From: Sphingobium jiangsuense
Lineage (GTDB): Bacteria > Pseudomonadota > Alphaproteobacteria > Sphingomonadales > Sphingomonadaceae
Direction: 5' to 3'
Assembly (NCBI RefSeq): GCF_014196495.1
Contig: NZ_JACIDT010000012.1
Span: 56,884 to 120,883 of the forward strand
DNA: 64,000 bases
Position 1 is the first letter of the stretch. Each line of letters opens with the position of its first letter. The notes beneath the pieces were generated by a model. It did not search any database, was not told the origin of the DNA, and saw nothing but the letters and a program-made list of their open reading frames with translations. A program made the translations under genes and the position numbers. Of the stretch, positions 47,099 to 56,308 are shown in pieces.

Positions 47099-48627
47099 TG
47101 CAGGCCCGCGCCCTTCCTTCCGCATGGGCAGGCGATGCGGGCTGGCCGCGCCAGCTGCGTGCGCTTGCCGGCCTGTGGCTGGCGATCCTGCTGCTCTATT
47201 GGCGCGACGCGGCGGATATGGTGGCGATCTGGTGGACCTCCTCCACCTATGGCCATTGCCTGTTCCTGCCGCCGATCATCGGCTGGCTGGTCTGGCAGCG
47301 GCGCGAGGGGCTGGGGCGGATCACGCCCCGCTTCTGGGCACCGGGCCTCGTCTGGATGGCGCTGGGCGCGGCTTTCTGGCTGCTCGGCGATGCGGGCAGC
47401 CTCGGCGTGATCCGCCATGGCGCGCTGATCCTGCTGTTGCAGGGCGCGGTGGCGGCGACGCTCGGCCCGGCGGTGGTGCGGGGGCTGCTCTTCCCGCTCT
47501 TCTACGCCTTCTTCATGGTGCCGGTGGGCAGCGAGCTGGAACCGGCGCTGCAATTGCTGACGGCGCGGATCGCCGTCGCGCTGCTGCATCTCTTCCAGGT
47601 GCCCGCGCATCTGGAAGGCATTTTCATCACCATCCCCACCGGCTATTTCAAGGTGGCGGAGGCGTGCTCCGGCGCGAAATTCCTGGTGGCGATGACCGCC
47701 TATGGCGTGCTGGTGTGCAATGTCTGCTTCCGGTCGTGGACGCGGCGGGCGCTCTTCCTCGGCGGCGCGTTGCTCGCCTGCCTGCTCGCCAACGGGGTGC
47801 GGGCGTTCGGTACCATCTATGTCGCCCATCTGACGACGATCGACGCGGCGGTGGGGTTCGATCATGTCGTCTATGGCTGGCTGTTCTTCGCGCTGGTGAT
47901 GGCGGGGGTGATGGCCGTCGCATGGCCTTTCTTCGACCGCAGGCCGGGCGATCAGGCGATCGACGGCGAGGCGCTGGCGGCAATCCCCGCGCGCGCCGTC
48001 CCGCCGATGCCGGTCGCGCTCGCCGCCGCGCTGGCGCTGATCCTCGCCCCGCCCGTGTGGAGCCGCATCTCGACCCATTGGGGCAGCGCCGACCTCGCGC
48101 CGCCGCTACTGCCGCAGGTCGCGGGCTGGCACCGCGTCGCCACGCCGATGCGCGCGCCGTGGCAGCCGCGCTTCGACGGCGCCGATCATCGCGTCATGGC
48201 CCGCTATGCCGACGGGCAGGGCCATGTCGTCGATCTCGCCATCGCCAGCTTCGGGTGGCAGCAGGAAGGGCGGGAGCTTGTCGGCTTCGGTCAGGGAGCC
48301 GCCGATCCGGAGGGCGACTGGTCGTGGACCTCCCCCGCATGGGCGCCCGTCGGGGCACGGGGGGAAGCGATCGCCGCGCCCGGCCCGGTCCTGCGCCATG
48401 TCGTGACCTTCTACCGCGTCGGCGGCGGCGCTGTGACCGGCAGCGAGGCCACGGTGAAGCTCGAAACCATGAAGGCGCGGCTGCTGGGGCGCGACCAGCG
48501 CGCGGTCGCTATCCTGATCTCCGCCGAGGAAGGCGAGGGCGCGCCCGCCGATGCCGCGATCCGCGCGTTTCTGGCCGCGCTGGGCGATCCGGTCCGGCTT
48601 GCGGAGGCGGCCGCGCCGCCGCGATGA
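47095..48627 (+). CDS. xrtA: Exosortase A fused to an EpsI domain
   Basis: Inner-membrane protein of 510 residues. The N-terminal part (1 to about 285) is exosortase: eight or so membrane segments and the invariant catalytic C191 (in EACSGAKF), R236 (in ANGVRAFGT) and H257 (in GFDHVVYGW). The C-terminal part (about 310-505) is the EpsI domain (DUF3485), with DLAIASFGWQQEGRELVGFG and VTFYRVGGGAV. Exosortases cleave and move PEP-CTERM proteins; this fused form is usual for XrtA. It overlaps the glycosyltransferase by 4 bp. Confidence 0.95.
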   Translation: MMQARALPSAWAGDAGWPRQLRALAGLWLAILLLYWRDAADMVAIWWTSSTYGHCLFLPPIIGWLVWQRREGLGRITPRFWAPGLVWMALGAAFWLLGDAGSLGVIRHGALILLLQGAVAATLGPAVVRGLLFPLFYAFFMVPVGSELEPALQLLTARIAVALLHLFQVPAHLEGIFITIPTGYFKVAEACSGAKFLVAMTAYGVLVCNVCFRSWTRRALFLGGALLACLLANGVRAFGTIYVAHLTTIDAAVGFDHVVYGWLFFALVMAGVMAVAWPFFDRRPGDQAIDGEALAAIPARAVPPMPVALAAALALILAPPVWSRISTHWGSADLAPPLLPQVAGWHRVATPMRAPWQPRFDGADHRVMARYADGQGHVVDLAIASFGWQQEGRELVGFGQGAADPEGDWSWTSPAWAPVGARGEAIAAPGPVLRHVVTFYRVGGGAVTGSEATVKLETMKARLLGRDQRAVAILISAEEGEGAPADAAIRAFLAALGDPVRLAEAAAPPR

Positions 48628-48685
48628 CAGCTTTTTACGCAAAAGCGGTTCCCACATCCGCCGCAAATGGATTAGAGCCTCCATC

Positions 48686-50578
48686 ATGTGCGGGATAGCG
48701 GGCATCTTCCATCTCGAAACGGCCAAGCCGGTCGACCCGGACCGGGTGCGGCGGATGATCGACGTCATGCCGCATCGCGGGCCGGACGGCGCGGGCGTGT
48801 GGACTGCCCCCGGCGTCGGGCTGGGGCACCGGCGGCTGTCGATCATCGATCTGGCGGGCGGCGCGCAGCCCATGGCCAATCCGGACGAGAGCCTGATCGT
48901 CACCTTCAACGGCGAAATCTATAATTTCGCGGAAATCCGCGCCGAACTGGAGGAACGCGGCCACCGCTTCCGTTCGCACAGCGATACCGAGGTGATCCTG
49001 CACGCCTATCGCCAATGGGGCGAGGATTGCGTGCACCGCTTCAACGGCATGTTCGCCTTCGCCCTGTTCGACAAGGGCACGCAATCGCTCTGGCTGGTGC
49101 GCGACCGGCTGGGCGTGAAGCCGCTTTATTATGCGCGGGTGTCGGACGGCAGCCTGATCTTCGGCTCGGAGCTGAAGGTGCTGCTCGCCCATCCGCTGCT
49201 GCGGCGGGAGCCGGATCCGAGCGCGATCGAGGATTATCTGGCGCTCGGCTATGTGCCGGACGACGCCTGCATCGTCGCGGGCGTCAGGAAGCTGGGCGCG
49301 GGCGAGCATCTGCGCCTGGTGCGGGGCAGGGGCATGCCGGAGCCGCGCCGCTATTGGGACGTCAGCTTCGCCGACCGCTCGACCGCGAAGCCCGCCGCGC
49401 TGATGGAGGAACTGACCGCGCTGATGCGCGATGCCGTCCGCTCCCGCATGGTGGCGGACGTGCCGCTGGGCGCGTTCCTGTCGGGCGGCGTCGACAGCAG
49501 CAGCGTCGTCGCGCTGATGGCGGAAGCCTCGCCGCGCGCGGTCAAGACCTGCACCATCGGCTTCGACGTGCCGAGCCTCGACGAGACCCGCCACGCCGAT
49601 CATGTCGCCCGCCGCTTCGCGACCGACCATCGCACCCGGCTGGTGTCGCCCGACGATTTCGGCCTGCTCGACACGCTGGTCGCCCATTTCGACGAGCCGT
49701 TCGCCGATGCCTCGGCGCTGCCCACCTACAGGGTGTGCGAACTGGCGCGCGAGGAGGTGACGGTGGCCCTCTCCGGCGACGGGGCGGACGAGGCTTTCGC
49801 GGGCTATCGCCGCCATCTGTTCCAGCATCGCGGCGACGCGGCGCGCAGGCTGGTGCCGGATACTGTGCGCAAGCCGCTGTTCGGCGCTCTGGGCAGCCTC
49901 TATCCCAAGGCGGACTGGGCGCCGCGCTGGCTGCGCGCCAAGACGACCTTCCAGCAGTTGGGGATGAGCGGGGCGGAGGCCTATGCCCATGCGGTCGGCG
50001 TCACCCCGCCGGAGATGCGGCGGCGGCTTTACAGCGAGGGGTTCGCCCGTCAGGTCGGCGGCCATCGCGCCGAGGACAGGATCGTGCGCGCAATGGAAAA
50101 CGCCCCCGCGCGCGATCCGCTCGACCGCGCGCAATATGCCGACATCCGCATCTGGCTGCCCGGCGATATCCTGACCAAGACCGACCGGATGAGCATGGCC
50201 GTCGGCCTGGAGGCGCGCGAGCCGCTGCTCGACTATCGGCTGGTCGAATTCGCCGCGCGCCTGCCGGTGGGGCAGCGCATCCACGGCAACAGCGGCAAAT
50301 ATCTGATGAAGCGGGCGATGGAAGCCTATCTGCCGCAGGATATCCTCTATCGCGACAAGATGGGCTTCGTGACGCCGATTTCGCACTGGTTCCGCGGGCC
50401 GCTGGCGGGCGAGGCGGAGGCCGTCGCCCACCGCTCGGCGCTGGCGCAGAGCGGCTGGTTCGACGCCGGGACGATGGCGCGCGTGGTGGACGACCACAAG
50501 GCGGGCCGCGCCGACCATGGCCGCCTGCTCTGGCAGTTGCTGGTGCTGGACAGGAGCCTGACCCGCCTGTTCGGCTGA
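48686..50578 (+). CDS. XrtA-associated amidotransferase (asparagine synthase-like)
   Basis: A 630-residue glutamine-dependent amidotransferase. Class II glutaminase domain starts MCGIAGIF with the nucleophile Cys2, followed by the ATP-pyrophosphatase domain with SGGVDSSSV (266-274). It ends with the KMGFVTPISHWFRGPLAG region. ATG 48686 is chosen. Of the eps_aminotran_1 type found with XrtA, it probably amidates a carboxyl group on the polymer or a small molecule. Last gene of the operon; it converges on an SMR gene 3 bp away. Confidence 0.9.
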   Translation: MCGIAGIFHLETAKPVDPDRVRRMIDVMPHRGPDGAGVWTAPGVGLGHRRLSIIDLAGGAQPMANPDESLIVTFNGEIYNFAEIRAELEERGHRFRSHSDTEVILHAYRQWGEDCVHRFNGMFAFALFDKGTQSLWLVRDRLGVKPLYYARVSDGSLIFGSELKVLLAHPLLRREPDPSAIEDYLALGYVPDDACIVAGVRKLGAGEHLRLVRGRGMPEPRRYWDVSFADRSTAKPAALMEELTALMRDAVRSRMVADVPLGAFLSGGVDSSSVVALMAEASPRAVKTCTIGFDVPSLDETRHADHVARRFATDHRTRLVSPDDFGLLDTLVAHFDEPFADASALPTYRVCELAREEVTVALSGDGADEAFAGYRRHLFQHRGDAARRLVPDTVRKPLFGALGSLYPKADWAPRWLRAKTTFQQLGMSGAEAYAHAVGVTPPEMRRRLYSEGFARQVGGHRAEDRIVRAMENAPARDPLDRAQYADIRIWLPGDILTKTDRMSMAVGLEAREPLLDYRLVEFAARLPVGQRIHGNSGKYLMKRAMEAYLPQDILYRDKMGFVTPISHWFRGPLAGEAEAVAHRSALAQSGWFDAGTMARVVDDHKAGRADHGRLLWQLLVLDRSLTRLFG

Positions 50579-50581
50579 CTC

Positions 50582-50902
50582 TCAGCCGGGGCTGGCCGCC
50601 TTCATCAACATGATGCCGCCGACGATCAGCAACGCGGCAGCGATGCGCATGGCGCTGGCCGCCTCGCCGAGGAACAGCACGCCGATCAGGAAGGCGCCCG
50701 CCGCGCCGATGCCGGTCCACACCGCATAGGCGGTGCCGAGCGGGAGCGACCGCATCGCCCAGGCGAGCAGGCCGAAGCTCGCCGCCATCGTCACGATCAT
50801 CAGGATGGTTGGTCCGGGCCTGGTGAAGCCGTGGGATTGTTTCATCGCCACCGCCCAGATGGTTTCCAGCACGCCGGCAATCACAAGGGCTATCCACGCC
50901 AT
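50582..50902 (-). CDS. SMR family small multidrug transporter (SugE-like)
   Basis: Four-helix inner-membrane antiporter subunit of 106 residues. ATG 50902 opens MAWIALVIAGVLETIWAVAM with the essential glutamate at about residue 13 in the first helix. Further segments are ILMIVTMAASFGLLAWAM, AYAVWTGIGAAGAFLIGVLF and IAAALLIVGGIMLMK. It resembles SugE/Gdx, whose members export guanidinium, but could be a broad quaternary-ammonium exporter. A hairpin with an ACGG loop lies 25 bp before the start (see findings). Starts MFMET at 50920 are less likely. Confidence 0.85.
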   Translation of the reverse strand: MAWIALVIAGVLETIWAVAMKQSHGFTRPGPTILMIVTMAASFGLLAWAMRSLPLGTAYAVWTGIGAAGAFLIGVLFLGEAASAMRIAAALLIVGGIMLMKAASPG

Positions 50903-50927
50903 ATTCGTCTCCATGAACAAGATGCCG

Positions 50928-50941
50928 CCGGGCCGTCCCGG
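50928..50941 (-). promoter_or_regulatory. Hairpin with ACGG loop before the SMR gene
   Basis: On the minus strand CCGGG-ACGG-CCCGG, a five-bp stem with an ACGG tetraloop, ending about 25 bases before the ATG. The guanidine-II (mini-ykkC) riboswitch uses two hairpins with ACGR loops. Only one is seen here, so this is a weak candidate. Confidence 0.25.
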
Positions 50942-51045
50942 TCTTGAAACCCATGGAGGGGCGGGAACGTGGTCGCCGCGCCTTGTCCTTTACCGGTGGA
51001 GGGCGGGGGGAGCAAGATGGATCAGATCGGGGACGGGCCCCACCT

Positions 51046-51151
51046 CCGTTCGCCCTGAACCTGTCGACCCGAAGGGCGGGCGAAGCCCAACGGCTGTCTT
51101 TCTCTTTGTTCCAAAGAAGGACAGGGCTTCGACAAGCTCAGCCCGAACGGA
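51046..51151. repeat. Dispersed repeat, family B, copy 2
   Basis: A 106-bp element that ends CTTCGACAAGCTCAGCCCG followed by AACGG; read on the other strand it matches the element at 13958-14085 block by block, at higher similarity at its ends than in the centre. It lies between truA and the SMR gene. Confidence 0.75.
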
Positions 51152-51175
51152 TTTATAGTCCGGAAATAACCGCTT

Positions 51176-51928
51176 TCACCCCTCGCCGGGATACTCCGCC
51201 CGCACGAAATACAGCCCATCGGGCGGCGCGTTGAGGCCCAGCCTGCTGCGATCCGCCGCCTTCAGCGCCTCGGCCATGTCCTTCACATCCCATGTCCCCA
51301 TGCCGACCAGCGCAAGGCATCCGACCATCGAGCGCACCTGATGATGCAGGAAGCTGCGCGCCTGTGCATGTACGTCGATCCGCTCGCCCTTGCGGATCAC
51401 CTCCAGCCGGTCGAGCGTCTTGACCGGGCTGTCGGACTGGCACTGGGTGGAGCGGAAGGTGGTGAAGTCATGCTTGCCGACCAGCAGCGCGGCCGCCCGC
51501 GCCATCGCCTCATGGTCGAGCACCTGCGGGATCTGCCACGCCAGCCCCTTTTCGAAGGTCAGCGGCGCGCGGCGGTTGACGATGCGATAGACATAGGACC
51601 GGCGGATGCAGGAAAAGCGCGCATGCCAGCCCTCCGGCGCTTCCTCGCAGGCGATGATCGCGATCGGTGCGGGCCGCAGCCGGGCATTGAGCGCCTCCAT
51701 CAGCCGGAAGGGCGCGATCGTCTTTTCGATATCGGCATGGGCGCGCATCGCGAGGCCATGGACGCCCGCATCGGTCCGCCCGGCGCAATGCAGCACCGCC
51801 GTCTCGCCGGTGACGGCGTGAATGGCTTCCTCGATCGATTGCTGGACGGTCGGGCCATGGGCCTGCCGCTGCCAGCCCATGAACGGGCGGCCGTCGAACT
51901 CGACGGTGAAGGCGAAGCGGGTGGTCAT
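51176..51928 (-). CDS. truA: tRNA pseudouridine synthase A
   Basis: TruA makes pseudouridine at positions 38-40 of the anticodon arm of many tRNAs. 250 residues. The family signature is [12 protein letters not shown] at about 11-22 and the catalytic aspartate lies in [14 protein letters not shown] (about residue 53). C-terminal [14 protein letters not shown] fits. The start overlaps the fmt stop by 4 bp, so truA follows fmt in a shared transcript. Confidence 0.96.
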   Translation of the reverse strand: MTTRFAFTVEFDGRPFMGWQRQAHGPTVQQSIEEAIHAVTGETAVLHCAGRTDAGVHGLAMRAHADIEKTIAPFRLMEALNARLRPAPIAIIACEEAPEGWHARFSCIRRSYVYRIVNRRAPLTFEKGLAWQIPQVLDHEAMARAAALLVGKHDFTTFRSTQCQSDSPVKTLDRLEVIRKGERIDVHAQARSFLHHQVRSMVGCLALVGMGTWDVKDMAEALKAADRSRLGLNAPPDGLYFVRAEYPGEG

Positions 51929-52842
51929 GCGTCGACCGGGTCCAGCTTCGTGCCCGCCGGGATCGGATAGCCGCGCAGCAATTCCTCCACGCCCATCGCG
52001 CCCTTGCCTGCCCTCTGTATCATTATGGGACGGATCGAGTCCGCCCCGCAGCCGATCAGCAGCCGGTCGTCCACTATCGCGCCGGGCGCGCCGCCCTGCG
52101 CCTCGATGCCGGCGGACAGGATGCGGAAGCGTTCCCCGTTCAGCAGGAAAAAGGCGCCGGGGACCGGGTTGAACGCCCGGATCTGCCGCTCGGCCTGCGC
52201 CGCGCCCGCCGCGAAATCGATCCGCGCCTCCTGCTTGGCGATCTTGGCGGCATAGGTGACGCCTTCCTCCGGCTGAGCACGGGGCGGGAAGGCGGACAGG
52301 TCCGCCAGCACCTCCACCATCAGCGCCGCGCCGCTGCGCGCCAGTTCGTCGGTCAGCATTCCCGCCGTCTTGCCGTCGATCGGGGTGCGCACCTCGGCCA
52401 GCATCGGCCCGGTGTCCAGTCCCGCCTCCATCGCCATGATGGTGACGCCGGTTTCCGCGTCTCCGGCGAGGATCGCCCGTTGGATCGGCGCCGCCCCCCG
52501 CCAGCGCGGCAGCAGCGAGGCGTGGATGTTGAGGCAGCCCAGGCGCGGCGCATCCAGCACCGCCTGCGGCAGGATCAGCCCATAGGCGGCGACCACCGCG
52601 ATATCGGCCCCCAGCGCCGCGAAGGCCGCTTGCTCCTCCGCCCCCTTCAGCGATAGCGGCGTGCGCACCGGCAGGCCGAGCGCTTCCGCTCGCGCCTGCA
52701 CCGGCGTCGGCATCAGCTTCTTGCCGCGCCCGGCGGGGCGGGGCGGCTGGCTGTAGACGGCGGCGATATCATGCCCGGCCGCGACCAGCGCATCGAGCGC
52801 GGGCACGGCGAAATCGGGCGTTCCCATATAGACGATCTTCAT
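51925..52842 (-). CDS. fmt: Methionyl-tRNA formyltransferase
   Basis: Fmt formylates initiator Met-tRNA with 10-formyl-THF. 305 residues. [14 protein letters not shown] (about 6-19), [13 protein letters not shown] (the catalytic region, about 109-121) and [15 protein letters not shown] (about 137-151) are all characteristic. Divergent from recR. The partner gene def stands about 700 bp away on the other strand. Confidence 0.97.
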   Translation of the reverse strand: MKIVYMGTPDFAVPALDALVAAGHDIAAVYSQPPRPAGRGKKLMPTPVQARAEALGLPVRTPLSLKGAEEQAAFAALGADIAVVAAYGLILPQAVLDAPRLGCLNIHASLLPRWRGAAPIQRAILAGDAETGVTIMAMEAGLDTGPMLAEVRTPIDGKTAGMLTDELARSGAALMVEVLADLSAFPPRAQPEEGVTYAAKIAKQEARIDFAAGAAQAERQIRAFNPVPGAFFLLNGERFRILSAGIEAQGGAPGAIVDDRLLIGCGADSIRPIMIQRAGKGAMGVEELLRGYPIPAGTKLDPVDA

Positions 52843-52896
52843 GGGCGTCTCTCAACCCCTTGTGCGGCGCAAGTGCAAGCCCTTATGTGCATGGAT

Positions 52897-53493
52897 ATGG
52901 CATCACCGGAAATAGAAGCCCTCTCCCAAGCCCTCGCCCGCCTGCCGGGGCTGGGCCCGCGTTCGGCGCGACGCGCTGTCCTCTACCTGCTCAAGCGGCG
53001 CGAGTCGGCGCTGGGGCCGCTGCTTGAGGCGCTCGACCGGGTGAACGAGCGGCTCTCCACCTGCTCGGTCTGCGGCAATGTCGATACCGTCAATCCCTGC
53101 GCCATCTGCGCCGACCCCCGGCGCGACGACCGCGCGCTCTGCGTGGTGGAGGATGTGCCGGACCTCTGGGCGCTGGAAAAATCGCGTCTCTTCCCCGGCC
53201 GCTTCCATGTGCTGGGCGGCAGGCTCTCCGCGCTCGACGGCGTGCGGCCGGAGGATCTGGGCATAGACAGCCTCGTCGCGCGCATCGCGGCGGGCGGGAT
53301 AGACGAGGTCGTGCTGGCGATGAACGCGACGCTGGAAGGGCAGACGACCGCCCACTACATCGCTGAAAGACTGGAAGGATATCCCGTTCGCCTCACCCAG
53401 CTCGCCCATGGCCTGCCGGTGGGGGGAGAGCTGGATTATCTCGACGAAGGCACGCTCGCCCAGGCATTGCGCGCCCGGCGGCCCATTGGTTAA
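52897..53493 (+). CDS. recR: Recombination mediator RecR
   Basis: RecR, with RecFO, loads RecA in gap repair. 198 residues from ATG 52897; ATG 52885 and 52891 are in-frame alternatives. The helix-hairpin-helix [20 protein letters not shown] is at about 11-30, the zinc finger [16 protein letters not shown] at about 56-71 and the Toprim segment [16 protein letters not shown] follows. The C-terminus has [21 protein letters not shown] sequence ([15 protein letters not shown]). Followed 58 bp later by def. Confidence 0.94.
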   Translation: MASPEIEALSQALARLPGLGPRSARRAVLYLLKRRESALGPLLEALDRVNERLSTCSVCGNVDTVNPCAICADPRRDDRALCVVEDVPDLWALEKSRLFPGRFHVLGGRLSALDGVRPEDLGIDSLVARIAAGGIDEVVLAMNATLEGQTTAHYIAERLEGYPVRLTQLAHGLPVGGELDYLDEGTLAQALRARRPIG

Positions 53494-53551
53494 GCCGAAA
53501 TTAGCCGCCGCGCATCTTGATATTCTGGCTTCGTTCTCATATCTGACGCAT

Positions 53552-54082
53552 ATGGCAGTTCTACCGATCCTTGAGGCGCCCGATCCGCGCCTGCGCACGA
53601 TTTCGACGCCGGTCGACACCATCGACGATGCGCTTCAGACGCTGATCGACGATATGTTCGACACCATGTACGATGCGCCGGGCATCGGCCTCGCCGCCAT
53701 TCAGGTCGGCGTGCCGAAGCGGGTGCTGGTGATCGACCTGCAGGAACCGGAATCGGACGAGGAGGACGCCAAGCCCGTCCGCAACCCCATGGTGTTCATC
53801 AATCCGCAGATCATCGAGGGGTCGGACCAGCTTTCGGTCTACAACGAAGGCTGCCTGTCGGTGCCCGACCAGTTCGCGGAGGTGGAGCGGCCCGCGACCA
53901 TCCGCGCCAGCTGGATGGACCGGGAAGGGCGTATCCACGAACAGACGCTCGAAGGGCTGCTCGCCACCTGTCTCCAGCATGAGATGGACCATCTCGAAGG
54001 CATTCTCTTCATCGATCATCTGTCGCGGCTGAAGCGCGACATGCTGCTGAAGAAGCTGCAAAAGGCCCGCCGCGCGGCCTGA
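53552..54082 (+). CDS. def: Peptide deformylase
   Basis: Removes the formyl group from new proteins with a bound metal. 176 residues from ATG 53552 ([18 protein letters not shown]). Motif 1 [10 protein letters not shown] (about 46-55), motif 2 EGCLSVP (about 97-103) and motif 3 QHEMDHLEG (about 141-149) supply the metal ligands Cys, His and His plus the catalytic Glu. In some genomes def and fmt are adjacent; here recR separates them. Confidence 0.97.
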   Translation: MAVLPILEAPDPRLRTISTPVDTIDDALQTLIDDMFDTMYDAPGIGLAAIQVGVPKRVLVIDLQEPESDEEDAKPVRNPMVFINPQIIEGSDQLSVYNEGCLSVPDQFAEVERPATIRASWMDREGRIHEQTLEGLLATCLQHEMDHLEGILFIDHLSRLKRDMLLKKLQKARRAA

Positions 54083-54170
54083 ACCGTCCGGCGCTTCGAT
54101 CCGGTACTTGCCAGCCAGCATCAGGGGCGATATGTTCTCATTTCGTTCTTTATGCGGGGGCTGATCGCCG

Positions 54171-55658
54171 ATGGATGCGCTGGTTCTGATTTTCGTCATC
54201 GTCGCCTTGCTGGCCGGGCTTGCCGCCGGCTGGTTCCTGGCGTCGCGCCCCGTGGCGGACCTGCGCCGGCGGGAGCGGGAGGCGATGGACACGCTCCAGC
54301 GGCTTGAGCAGCAATTGGGCCATGTCGAGGAACAGCGCATTTCGGCGCTGCGCGACCTCGCGGTCGAGAAGGAGCGCGCCGATCAGGCGGCGGCGCTGCG
54401 CGACGGGCTGGAGCGGATACGGGCGGAGCGCGATGCCGCCCGCGCCCGTCTCGCCGCGATGGAGGCCGAGGCGCAGGCGCGGATGGAAAGCTTCGAGGCG
54501 CAACTGAAGCTGCTGGGCGAGGCGAAGGAACAGCTTTCCGCCCAGTTCAGCGAGATTGGCGGACGGTTGCTGGGCGATGCGCAACGGGCCTTTCTCGAAC
54601 GCGCCGACCAGCGCTTCTCTCAGGCGCATGAAAAGAGCGAGGCGCAGTTGAAGGCGCTGTTGCAGCCGGTGGGCGACACGATCAAGAATTACGACACGCG
54701 CATCAGCGAGGTGGAACGCGCGCGGACCGAGGCCTATGGCGAGCTCAAGGGCCTGATGGATTCGATGCGCGCCGGGCAGGAGCGGGTGCAGGCCGAAGCG
54801 CAGAAGCTCGTCAATTCGCTGCGCGCCGCGCCCAAGGCGCGCGGGCGCTGGGGCGAGCAGCAGTTGCGCAACGTGCTCGAAATATGTGGCCTGTCCGAAT
54901 ATGCCGATTTCCGTACCGAGGTCAGCGTCGATAATGGCGACGGGCGGCTGCGGCCCGACGTGATCATCCGCGTGCCGGGCGGGCAGTCGCTGGTGATCGA
55001 CGCCAAGGTGTCGCTCAACGCCTATCAGGATGCGTTCGATGCCGGGGAAGAGGCGCAGCGGCGCGAGCATCTGGCGCGCCATGTCGCGGCGATGCGGGCG
55101 CATGTCGATATATTGGGGCGCAAGGATTATCAGTCGCAATTCGCCGACGCGCCCGATTATGTGATCATGTTCGTGCCGGGCGAGCATTTCCTCACCGCCG
55201 CGCTCGATCAGGAACCGACGCTGTGGGACTATGCGTTCGGCAAGCGCGTGCTGCTGGCGACGCCGACCAACCTCATCGCCATCGCGCGCACGGTCGCTGC
55301 GGTGTGGCGGCAGGAGAAAATGGCGGACGAGGCAAAGAAGATCGGCGCGCTGGGCAAGGAAATCTACGAGCGGCTGGCGGTCGCGGCCGGTAATCTGCGC
55401 AAGATGGGGCGCAGCCTCAAGGGCGCGGTGGACGATTACAACAAGTTCACCGCCAGCTTCGAAGGCCGGGTGCTGGTGACGGGCCGCAAGCTGCGCGATC
55501 TCAACATCGACACCGGCGGGCGCGAGATAGAGGAACTGGAACAGGTGGAGGTCATCACCCGCGATCCCTCCGCGCCGGAAGCGATGAAGCTGGTCGCGGT
55601 GGAGGAGGAGGGCGGCATCGCGCTGCCGCCTGCCGGGGATAGCGAGGCTGCGGAGTAG
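54171..55658 (+). CDS. rmuC: DNA recombination protein RmuC
   Basis: RmuC limits sequence inversion at short repeats and is a predicted nuclease. 495 residues. An N-terminal membrane segment (about 1-22) is followed by a long coiled coil (about 28-130) and the RmuC nuclease-like domain with RWGEQQLRNVLEICGLSEYA and GRLRPDVIIRVPGGQSLVID then AKVSLNAYQ, which supplies the D...(E)AK active-site pattern. Clear family member. The nearby dense repeats are a suitable target but no link is shown. Confidence 0.93.
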   Translation: MDALVLIFVIVALLAGLAAGWFLASRPVADLRRREREAMDTLQRLEQQLGHVEEQRISALRDLAVEKERADQAAALRDGLERIRAERDAARARLAAMEAEAQARMESFEAQLKLLGEAKEQLSAQFSEIGGRLLGDAQRAFLERADQRFSQAHEKSEAQLKALLQPVGDTIKNYDTRISEVERARTEAYGELKGLMDSMRAGQERVQAEAQKLVNSLRAAPKARGRWGEQQLRNVLEICGLSEYADFRTEVSVDNGDGRLRPDVIIRVPGGQSLVIDAKVSLNAYQDAFDAGEEAQRREHLARHVAAMRAHVDILGRKDYQSQFADAPDYVIMFVPGEHFLTAALDQEPTLWDYAFGKRVLLATPTNLIAIARTVAAVWRQEKMADEAKKIGALGKEIYERLAVAAGNLRKMGRSLKGAVDDYNKFTASFEGRVLVTGRKLRDLNIDTGGREIEELEQVEVITRDPSAPEAMKLVAVEEEGGIALPPAGDSEAAE

Positions 55659-55679
55659 AAGGCGAGTCTGTGTTTTCAT

Positions 55680-55758
55680 CGTCATGCCAGCGCAGGCTGG
55701 CATCTGTGGAGGCAGGGTGCGTCATGGCCTGCGACCCCAGCCTGCGCTGGGGTGACGA
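55680..55758. repeat. Dispersed palindromic repeat, family A (double)
   Basis: CGTCATGCCAGCGCAGGCTG begins the first hairpin and ACCCCAGCCTGCGCTGGGG the second, followed by TGACG. It nearly duplicates 28268-28345. It lies in the space after rmuC. Confidence 0.8.
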
Positions 55759-55832
55759 ATGAGGAAGAACGATCCGCTCTCCATCCTATCCCGTGATTCT
55801 ATCGACAAGGACCATATTCGATCAAAGGCAAA

Positions 55833-55862
55833 GGGAGGCGGCAGAACCCACCGCCGCCTCCC
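55833..55862 (-). terminator. Terminator of the holin-muramidase unit
   Basis: GGGAGGCGGC pairs perfectly with GCCGCCTCCC around a 10-base loop. On the minus strand it is followed by TTTGCCTTTG, so it probably ends the transcript of the holin gene, whose stop is 10 bp away. Confidence 0.65.
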
Positions 55863-55871
55863 TCCCTCAAT

Positions 55872-56285
55872 CTACCGATCCACACCCTTCACCTTCCCCC
55901 AGGTGCGGGCCGCCGTATAGCCGAGATAGCCGGTGGCGAAGAGCGCGTAGAGCGATTCGGGGATGCCGTTGAGATAGGCGTTCATTCCGCGCGCGATGGC
56001 CTCCGCGGTTTCGGGCCGCACGGCTGCTATCACCCCCATCGGGATCGACCAGAGCAGCAGCGCATAGATCACGTAGAGGAAGGCGGGCCGGGCCCGGCTC
56101 GTCCACGGGTCGGCGGATTGCGCCTCGATGGTGATGGCCGAAAGCTGGGTGCGGATCGCCTCCAGCTCCTGGTCGCTTTCCATCTTGAGCAAGGCCAGCT
56201 TGGCGGCGTCGCGCGCCTGCGGATCGGGCAGGATGCGGTCGATGATTCTGGCGAGCGGGCTGATCAGCCCATCGGGAAATGCCAT
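55872..56285 (-). CDS. Holin family protein (3TM type)
   Basis: A 137-residue membrane protein. N-terminal half is amphipathic (LISPLARIIDRILPDPQARD; helix EAIRTQLSAITIEAQ). From residue about 75 come three membrane segments: FLYVIYALLLWSIPMGVIAA, a re-entrant-looking SLYALFATGYLGYTAAR and a short loop. This fits the phage 3TM holin family (PF11351). ATG 56285 has a GGAGAA ribosome site. It follows the GH108 muramidase by 23 bp, so the pair acts as export pore plus wall enzyme. Host or phage-derived remains open. Confidence 0.75.
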   Translation of the reverse strand: MAFPDGLISPLARIIDRILPDPQARDAAKLALLKMESDQELEAIRTQLSAITIEAQSADPWTSRARPAFLYVIYALLLWSIPMGVIAAVRPETAEAIARGMNAYLNGIPESLYALFATGYLGYTAARTWGKVKGVDR

Positions 56286-56308
56286 AAGATTTCTCCTCGA
56301 ATGCTCGG

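Larger units (their letters stand above)
50903..51175. other. Intergenic stretch with a hairpin and a family B repeat
   Basis: Upstream of the SMR gene and at the end of truA, both on the minus strand. It holds a 14-base hairpin at 50928-50941 and the family B repeat at 51046-51151. I see no gene. Confidence 0.6.
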
